This document shows positions 13,926-18,884 of a DNA stretch of 18,884 nucleotides, one piece after another (position 1 is the first letter of the stretch; every line of letters begins with the position of its first letter). The stretch is from an uncultured Bacillota bacterium (GTDB lineage: Bacteria > Bacillota_I > Bacilli_A > Izemoplasmatales > UBA1188): the NCBI GenBank assembly GCA_937907585.1, contig CALCVH010000043.1, positions 1-18,884 of the forward strand, written 5' to 3'. A model generated the notes under the pieces. That model made no database searches, was not told where the DNA came from, and saw only the letters and a program-made list of their open reading frames with translations. The translations under genes were made by a program, and so were the position numbers.

Positions 13926-15005
13926 TTATTCTTTTCTTCTATCCATATTAGATGAAGAATAATATTTTGCTTTATTAGAATACATCATATCATCTGATTT
14001 TTTAACCATATCATCGATTGATTTAGCCCCATTTGGAGCGTAACTATATCCTAATGCGCAGCTATAATTTTCTTCTATTAAGTTATTTTCAATCTTTAAG
14101 ATCAATTCTTTTATTTCTTCTTCTGTTGTTTTGTAACATATAATAATGAATTCATCTCCACCTACACGGTATATTAATTGTTTAGATTTAACCGCAGAAG
14201 TGAAACATGATGCGATGCTTACTAATGCCTTGTCTCCTATAGCGTGTCCATAAGTATCATTAATAGTTTTTAAGCCATTCATATCTATTGATATAACACC
14301 TGTTATATCTTTAGAATTGTTTTGAATAGTGGCGTAATAAGCTTGACGGTTAAATAATCCCGTCAGTGAATCCTTCTTAGTCAACTGAAGAATTGAGAAT
14401 ACATAATATACAAATAACGCTATGATTATTGTGCTACAGAATATCTTTGAATAATTTTTACCTAAGATAAATGGAAGAATTAATCCGGAAGCGAATGCGA
14501 AGCACAAGAATATAATTGGAATAACTTCTGTAGCTTGTTTATTTGATTGTTTAAGAAGAATATATACTAAGAAGACACTATAAGCACCTACCGCTATATA
14601 TGGCAAATATCCAAGAGGGCCTCTTATTAATACATTTTCTTCTGAAACACTAAATACTATACCCGTAAATATAGAAATGATATTTATTACCGCTAAAGTA
14701 ATTACTGGAATAAATACATACCACCTAGCTTTTTTAACTAAAGTAAATATAATCATTGCGATTATAAACGGGGTGGTGCTGTATCTAATTGACATTAGTA
14801 CAGTCCTTAATTCTCTATATTTATTTAAATCATTATAATAAAATTCTATGAATACAATAATCGATAGTACAAAGATTGTAAAAATCAAGAAATACATACG
14901 ATTGATAATCTTTTTTTCTAAAAATACTGTTGTCTTTAGTAGAATCGCAAACGCTATTATAACTAGAATAGTAGCCCAATTCTGCATGATATATTCCTTA
15001 AGCAT
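13926..15005 (-). CDS. Membrane diguanylate cyclase (GGDEF domain)
   Basis: A 359-residue protein. Residues 1 to ~208 hold about seven membrane helices (near 13-28, 37-55, 76-92, 97-117, 133-152, 161-183, 188-208), probably a sensor. Residues 211-350 are a GGDEF domain: DSLTGLFNRQAYY (212-224), D241-MNGLKTINDTYGH-x2-GD for metal and substrate binding, and an intact GGDEF (282-286) inside YRVGGDEFIII. It should make c-di-GMP from two GTP. The inhibitory I-site RxxD expected just upstream of GGDEF is absent (SKQL there), so product feedback is probably missing. AAGGAG is 8 nt before the ATG. It is the second gene after the secreted protein at 15.1-15.8 kb (51-bp gap) and ends at the terminator shared with recN. 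Confidence 0.93.
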   Translation of the reverse strand: MLKEYIMQNWATILVIIAFAILLKTTVFLEKKIINRMYFLIFTIFVLSIIVFIEFYYNDLNKYRELRTVLMSIRYSTTPFIIAMIIFTLVKKARWYVFIPVITLAVINIISIFTGIVFSVSEENVLIRGPLGYLPYIAVGAYSVFLVYILLKQSNKQATEVIPIIFLCFAFASGLILPFILGKNYSKIFCSTIIIALFVYYVFSILQLTKKDSLTGLFNRQAYYATIQNNSKDITGVISIDMNGLKTINDTYGHAIGDKALVSIASCFTSAVKSKQLIYRVGGDEFIIICYKTTEEEIKELILKIENNLIEENYSCALGYSYAPNGAKSIDDMVKKSDDMMYSNKAKYYSSSNMDRRKE

Positions 15006-15031
15006 ATATATGGCTCCTTATAAAAGTTTTT

Positions 15032-15052
15032 CTAAAAATAGACTAAAAATAG
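15032..15052. repeat. Two 10-bp direct repeats with 11-bp period upstream of the cyclase gene
   Basis: CTAAAAATAG occurs at 15032-15041 and 15043-15052, one base apart, inside the 51-bp gap before the cyclase gene. The spacing of one helical turn is that of many response-regulator half-sites, but the AT-rich content makes chance plausible. Confidence 0.4.
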
Positions 15053-15056
15053 GGTT

Positions 15057-15806
15057 TTATTTTGAAAACATCTTTTTCCTTGCGAAGCTCGCAATCATAT
15101 ATATAATAAGCATTAACAGAACGAATGATAATACTATTATAGTTCCTAAAGGAACAGTACCAGAATCTTTATTTAGCACTCCTTCATTAACATTAAGAAC
15201 CATTACAGGACATAAACTATCAAAGTTGATAGATACACCATCTTTTTCAACTTTGACATCATTAGAATCAACTATTATCCATTCTCCTGTAGATTCATTT
15301 TGATGCATAACTACAGGTTTATCGTCTCCTGATAATTCTAGATTCAATTTGATTGAATAATAGTAATCTTCATTTGAATCAAGAAGTGTTTTCAATTCAT
15401 TAGAGATAGTAATTTCAAATAAATCTGTAGGCACAAATACTGAACCATTATATTCTTTGTTGATAGATTGAGCTATTGAATCTAATTTTGAATTAAATAC
15501 TGAAAGAGTATCTGCTTCATTAATTTGTTTTAAGATTGCTTTAAGTTTATCGTTAGATTCTAAGTTTGTATCAATTGTAACACTTGATTCATCTCCAACA
15601 GATAAAACTACTTTATTTCCGTTTTCATCAGTGTATGCAATATACCCAGAAGCGTCCACTTCACTTCCATTAAAGTTTACCTTTTCACTTACTATTTCAG
15701 CTTTATGTGAAATAGGGCTGTTTATTGCATAAACATTTAGAGAACTTATATTAATTAAACATAGATAGAGAATAAATAGAGTAGATATTATAAGCAGCTT
15801 TCTCAT
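15057..15806 (-). CDS. Secreted, C-terminally membrane-anchored protein of unknown function
   Basis: A 249-residue protein. Residues 1-28 form a signal peptide with likely cleavage after NVYA. Residues 29-215 form an extracellular domain rich in Asp, Ser and beta-prone stretches, including KPVVMHQNESTGEWIIVDS (about 164-182). Residues 218-240 are a membrane helix followed by the basic tail ARKKMFSK, giving a type I topology with a very short cytosolic end. I do not recognise the family; the middle part resembles generic cell-surface domains of Firmicutes. AGGAGGAGG lies 8 nt before the ATG. It has a strong promoter with a palindrome at the start and is cotranscribed with the diguanylate cyclase, so a role in envelope sensing or surface attachment linked to c-di-GMP is a reasonable inference. 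Confidence 0.82.
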   Translation of the reverse strand: MRKLLIISTLFILYLCLINISSLNVYAINSPISHKAEIVSEKVNFNGSEVDASGYIAYTDENGNKVVLSVGDESSVTIDTNLESNDKLKAILKQINEADTLSVFNSKLDSIAQSINKEYNGSVFVPTDLFEITISNELKTLLDSNEDYYYSIKLNLELSGDDKPVVMHQNESTGEWIIVDSNDVKVEKDGVSINFDSLCPVMVLNVNEGVLNKDSGTVPLGTIIVLSFVLLMLIIYMIASFARKKMFSK

Positions 15807-15828
15807 ACTTCTTTCCTCCTCCTATATA

Positions 15829-15842
15829 AATTGTATACAATT
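15829..15842. promoter_or_regulatory. Perfect 14-bp palindrome AATTGTATACAATT at the transcription start (candidate operator)
   Basis: The palindrome is directly downstream of the -10 (15843-15848) and covers the predicted +1 (about 15836) of the secreted protein-cyclase unit. Full symmetry over 14 bp and this position indicate a site for a dimeric repressor. I cannot name the regulator; the core GTATAC recalls but does not match the GntR-type consensus. Confidence 0.6.
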
Positions 15843-15871
15843 AATATAGCATTAGATTAAACTTAAAACAA
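15843..15871 (-). promoter_or_regulatory. SigA-type promoter of the secreted protein-cyclase unit
   Basis: TTGTTT (15866-15871), a 17-bp spacer and TATATT (15843-15848), with TG one base upstream of the -10. The promoter lies immediately after the gltS-like gene stop (15884). Confidence 0.7.
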
Positions 15872-15883
15872 GTTTATTTAATA

Positions 15884-17365
15884 TTATGCTTTATTAGAAC
15901 TAGTGGTTGTTGATTCTATATTTGTAGCTTCTTTACTAGAATATCTTTTCTTAAAGAAAACTGTTCTAAATAGATAAATAGTATATCCAGCAAACAATAC
16001 AAAGAATATTCCAAACGCTATTAAAGTATTAGTAAATGACTTAGACGCAAATCCAAGCAACAATAATAGTGGCGCAACAAATATAATCGCAGGAAGTTGA
16101 CTTAATACATACAAATTAGAGGCAGGTGTCTTAAAGTTAGGATCTATTTCTTTTAGTAATATCATCCCGTTAGATGCAGTACCAGTTAGTGCGCCAAAAT
16201 TAGTAACAAACATTTCATGTTCATATCCTTTAAAACAGTGATCACAAACTAATTTAATATATACAAATGTAGTTATAGTACCTAACACAGATAATATAAT
16301 AATTGGAACAAGATACATTTGAACATATTTAATTTCAATAGCTCCTACACCCGCAACAATCATTATATCAAATGCGAATCCAGAGATTCTATCCATTTGA
16401 TAATTATTGATATATTCTCTCTTAACAACGCCAGCTTTTTTTAATCCTTTAAGCGATAGTTTAATTAGGTTTGCGGTAATAACGCCCCATATAAAGTTAA
16501 ATCCCCAAGCTATACTTCCAGTAAAATCTGAAATTAAAGAGAATATAACCATAATGCCAAACGCTAAAGCGTAAGCTATAAACACTAACGATAATTGAAT
16601 AGAGAATTTGTCTACTGATTCATTATCAGGGATTTCATTAGGAGATTCAAACATTGTTACTTCTTTAGCTTCTGCATCTGTGTTTTCTTGGAGTATGATT
16701 TTTCCTTTTCTTTTCATTATATTGATATATAATACTCCAAATAAAGATGCGACAATGAAGCCAATTGATGCGATAGTTAAACCAACACTTCCATTTCCAA
16801 AGAATACTTGTGCATCATTAATTCTTATATTAGTAAAATTAACATCCCATGTTAAAGCGTTACCTGGACCTTGTCCAAATCCAAGAGGTAATAATAATCC
16901 AGATGTAAAGTATGTTGGATTATCACTATTTCTAGTAAATAAAAACGCAAGAACAGTAACAAGTAAACCAACACACGCTTGAAGCATATATGTTCCACCA
17001 GTTAAAGCTCCATTTTCAACAACTTTTGAATTTGCGGTTTTATTTTTAGTTTTCATTGTCTTAAGAGTCATCGCAGCGAAGCCTATTCCAAGACCATGAT
17101 ACGTAATTATCTGCATAGATTGTTGGAGCCTTTCATTAACTTCTTCACCAATTACTCCAGTAGCCTTAAACACAATCATTCCAATTAAAAGTACTAATCC
17201 ACCTATTAAAGCTGATGGAATTAAACTTTTTCTAAAGAATGGTACAGAATTTCTTAAGACATTACCTACAAAAAGCGCTATTAATAATAATCCAATTACT
17301 ACTAACACTCTCCATACTGATTCATAATTTGTAAGGGAAAAGTCCCATGCGTATATCAAGTTCAT
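15884..17365 (-). CDS. Sodium/glutamate symporter family (GltS-like) transporter
   Basis: A 493-residue integral membrane protein with about 11-12 helices. The two halves carry the inverted-repeat signature loops of the GltS family: LLLPLGFGQGPGNALTWD (157-174) and NFGALTGTASNGMILLKEIDP (about 394-414). GltS proteins import L-glutamate with Na+. Members are usually about 400 residues; this one is longer, with a charged cytosolic loop (about 215-250) between the halves and a polar tail. The first loop reads GFGQGPG where I would expect GFGHGRG-type wording, so substrate specificity may differ. AAGGTG precedes the ATG. It follows the acyltransferase gene after only 9 bp (same transcript). Confidence 0.85.
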   Translation of the reverse strand: MNLIYAWDFSLTNYESVWRVLVVIGLLLIALFVGNVLRNSVPFFRKSLIPSALIGGLVLLIGMIVFKATGVIGEEVNERLQQSMQIITYHGLGIGFAAMTLKTMKTKNKTANSKVVENGALTGGTYMLQACVGLLVTVLAFLFTRNSDNPTYFTSGLLLPLGFGQGPGNALTWDVNFTNIRINDAQVFFGNGSVGLTIASIGFIVASLFGVLYINIMKRKGKIILQENTDAEAKEVTMFESPNEIPDNESVDKFSIQLSLVFIAYALAFGIMVIFSLISDFTGSIAWGFNFIWGVITANLIKLSLKGLKKAGVVKREYINNYQMDRISGFAFDIMIVAGVGAIEIKYVQMYLVPIIILSVLGTITTFVYIKLVCDHCFKGYEHEMFVTNFGALTGTASNGMILLKEIDPNFKTPASNLYVLSQLPAIIFVAPLLLLLGFASKSFTNTLIAFGIFFVLFAGYTIYLFRTVFFKKRYSSKEATNIESTTTSSNKA

Positions 17366-17374
17366 ATTATCACC

Positions 17375-18604
17375 TTAATCTAGAGTATAATACTCGTCCC
17401 TTTTACTATTTTTCATATCTGTATCTAATTTATTAAACATAAATACATATTTAAGTGGATTAAATCTATCTTTTCCTTTAACTAAATACGTTTCACCATT
17501 AATTAAACTGAAATAAAAATTAGATCCAGAGATAACTGATGAGATTGATATCTCACTTAAATTAAATATCTTAGATTCAAAAACAACATCCTTATTTTTA
17601 TAATTTGATCTGAATATTAATTCTTTATCTGTTAATTCTATTTCGCCTTCTACAAGAAGTTTTCTTTGTTCGTTTGAATTAGAAGTAAATAGTCTAACGC
17701 TTGTATCTTTAAATATCGTTTCATTTTCTTTGACTATATATTCTTTTACCCACTTCTTTTGCATCTGATACCAATCATTTAATTTAGTATATTTAAATGA
17801 TTCATCATTTGATTTAAGATGTAAGTCCTTAGTGTATTCAACGTTTAGTCCACAACTAGTACATGTTATATATTCTTTTTTCGAATATAACGTACCTTGT
17901 TTATTACAATTAGGACATACAAATAACATCTTTTCTAGATACTCGGCTCTTCTTTTACTTCTATAAAGATTTCCTGATTCACTATCATATACTCTTAAGT
18001 TATTAACGATGGTATCATGTAGTTCGTCATCACTCATTTTATTATATTCATCTGGATATATTATTCTTTTAATTTCTCCATAGAATTTACCTTTTCTAGG
18101 TTTATGTTTCCATCTAGGTGAAACTCCATTACCACCATGAATATTAAAAATAATTAGTGGTAATTTAAGTATCCTAACCAATTTAGAAATTGAATTTTCA
18201 ACAGGATATTGGAATTCAGCGTAGCACCTATTGCCTTCAGGAAATAAACAAAGAGATCCTCCCTCTCTTGCGACTTGGATCATCTTCCTTATAGAAGTAG
18301 AATCATTTGTGCCTTTCTTTTTTGTGATAGGAGCGAATACATAATCTAGTAATCTATAGATCTTTCTATTTGATGTTACACTATCAGTCATTAAAAAATA
18401 TAATGTTCTTCTAAAATGAAAAGATATATTTATACAATCAATATCGGTTTGATGATTTGATAAAACTAATACGTTTTGTTTCCTATTATCAAATTTATTT
18501 TTTCTTCTATATCCTTTAAATAGCCAAAAATAAGGCATAACTAATGTCTTAAGTAAAACAAATAAAAATTTATGTCTTTTTTTAACTATTGTTTGCCTCT
18601 TCAT
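17375..18604 (-). CDS. PlsC-type acyltransferase fused to a zinc ribbon and a C-terminal PH-like domain
   Basis: A 409-residue protein. Residues 12-30 form one hydrophobic segment. Residues 45-200 are a 1-acyl-glycerol-3-phosphate-acyltransferase fold with N50-H51-x4-D56 (catalytic His/Asp) and FPEGNR (121-126, phosphate binding). A four-cysteine zinc ribbon (C230-x2-C233, C248-x2-C251) follows. Residues ~310-395 alternate beta strands in a PH/GRAM-like pattern. The acyltransferase part should acylate lysophosphatidate or a related lipid at the membrane. The appended domains are unusual for PlsC and may regulate it or bind a lipid or protein partner. No Shine-Dalgarno precedes the ATG, and TATAAT is placed so that transcription would start at the ATG itself. 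First gene of a two-gene unit with the GltS-like transporter. Confidence 0.85.
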   Translation of the reverse strand: MKRQTIVKKRHKFLFVLLKTLVMPYFWLFKGYRRKNKFDNRKQNVLVLSNHQTDIDCINISFHFRRTLYFLMTDSVTSNRKIYRLLDYVFAPITKKKGTNDSTSIRKMIQVAREGGSLCLFPEGNRCYAEFQYPVENSISKLVRILKLPLIIFNIHGGNGVSPRWKHKPRKGKFYGEIKRIIYPDEYNKMSDDELHDTIVNNLRVYDSESGNLYRSKRRAEYLEKMLFVCPNCNKQGTLYSKKEYITCTSCGLNVEYTKDLHLKSNDESFKYTKLNDWYQMQKKWVKEYIVKENETIFKDTSVRLFTSNSNEQRKLLVEGEIELTDKELIFRSNYKNKDVVFESKIFNLSEISISSVISGSNFYFSLINGETYLVKGKDRFNPLKYVFMFNKLDTDMKNSKRDEYYTLD

Positions 18605-18610
18605 AAGTAG

Positions 18611-18616
18611 ATTATA
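18611..18616 (-). promoter_or_regulatory. -10 box predicting a leaderless acyltransferase mRNA
   Basis: A perfect TATAAT ends 7 bp before the A of the start codon (18604), which is the standard -7 to +1 distance. No ribosome binding site fits between them. The -35 is not recognisable at 16-18 bp (only TATAAA-like sequence), so the promoter call rests on the -10 and the missing Shine-Dalgarno. Confidence 0.4.
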
Positions 18617-18679
18617 AAATAAAAGTAGTTATTTTATAAAATTATTTAATTAAAAGCATAAAAACATCACATAAAATGA

Positions 18680-18701
18680 AAAAACGGAGAATTCCGTTTT
18701 T
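18680..18701 (-). terminator. Rho-independent terminator of the partial right-end gene
   Basis: AAAAACGGA and TCCGTTTTT form a 9-bp perfect stem with a 4-nt loop, followed on the minus strand by TTCATTTT. The stem overlaps the stop codon (18700-18702) of the upstream gene. Confidence 0.75.
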
Positions 18702-18884
18702 AGACTATTTTAAACGATAATTCACCATCTTCACACTTACCATCTGATTCAATGATTAAATATATTGTCCCTTTAGATAATTTATCACTCTTGATAGATA
18801 TATTCGAGTCATTAGACATAGAAGCTAGTTCTATCTTTCCTTGATTATTATCATAATATACTTTCATTTTGCCAGTTTTTAATT
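18700..18884 (-). CDS. C-terminal end of an unknown protein (5' end outside window)
   Basis: The frame is open from the right edge to TAA at 18700-18702, giving 60 full codons. The seen part starts LKTGKMKVYYDNNQGKIELA and ends GKCEDGELSFKIV. It alternates hydrophobic and polar residues as in a beta-sandwich domain of a surface or secreted protein, but no family is recognised. Codon use matches the neighbours. The terminator stem overlapping the stop supports this as the true gene end. An internal ATG exists near 18868, but the frame stays open upstream of it, so a longer protein is more likely. Confidence 0.7.
   Translation of the reverse strand, partial: LKTGKMKVYYDNNQGKIELASMSNDSNISIKSDKLSKGTIYLIIESDGKCEDGELSFKIV

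Noticed and set aside
14848..15303. 151-codon plus-strand ORF
   Set aside because: It overlaps the cyclase start, the intergenic gap and the surface protein gene on the opposite strand; no ribosome binding site and no recognisable motif.
16608..16982. 124-codon plus-strand ORF inside the GltS-like gene
   Set aside because: It is antisense to conserved transporter motifs, with composition typical of a reverse-frame shadow.
1..18884. CRISPR arrays, insertion sequences, prophage or alternative genetic code (TGA = Trp)
   Set aside because: No regularly spaced repeats, transposase or phage genes are seen; tryptophan is encoded by TGG and the long genes are intact with TGA treated as stop.

Overview
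This window comes from a low-GC, Gram-positive-type bacterium, most likely an uncultured member of the Bacilli (Erysipelotrichia or the RF39/Acholeplasma-like neighbourhood). The evidence is strong AT bias, AGGAGG-type ribosome binding sites, SigA-type promoters, signal peptides on surface proteins, and a tRNA gene with no encoded CCA. Almost every stop is TAA. Tryptophan is read from TGG and no long gene is interrupted by TGA, so the standard bacterial code fits and the Mycoplasma code is not needed. I see no phage genes, transposase or CRISPR array.

Almost everything is transcribed on the minus strand (right to left). The only plus-strand genes are recN and a small unannotated locus near 3.3 kb. 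From the right edge: the tail of an unknown gene ends at a terminator (18.7 kb). A two-gene unit follows, with an acyltransferase/zinc-ribbon protein and a GltS-type sodium/glutamate symporter (18.6-15.9 kb). Next is a two-gene unit with a strong promoter and a perfect palindrome at its start, encoding a secreted tail-anchored protein and a membrane diguanylate cyclase (15.8-13.9 kb). It converges with recN on a shared bidirectional terminator.

Divergent from recN is a tightly coupled four-gene operon (12.0-7.5 kb). It encodes a radical SAM/SPASM protein, a membrane protein whose cytosolic tail carries six consecutive Cys-Ala pairs, GalE, and an N-acetylhexosamine 1-kinase-like protein. The first two genes look like a maturase and its protein substrate and are the most interesting system here. 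Then come a DUF362 protein with its own terminator, a membrane EAL phosphodiesterase (the counterpart of the cyclase), a HAD phosphatase and tRNA-Thr(CGT), down to 3.57 kb.

Between tRNA-Thr and the tandem DHH phosphoesterase genes lies about 400 bp with no long ORF. It holds a promoter, a structured leader, a 30-codon hydrophobic ORF with a basic tail, GC-rich complementary segments flanking that ORF, and a strong terminator. This architecture resembles a type I toxin mRNA. The left end holds two overlapping NrnA-like DHH genes behind a near-consensus promoter, and the N-terminal part of a secreted Ig-like repeat protein that runs off the window.
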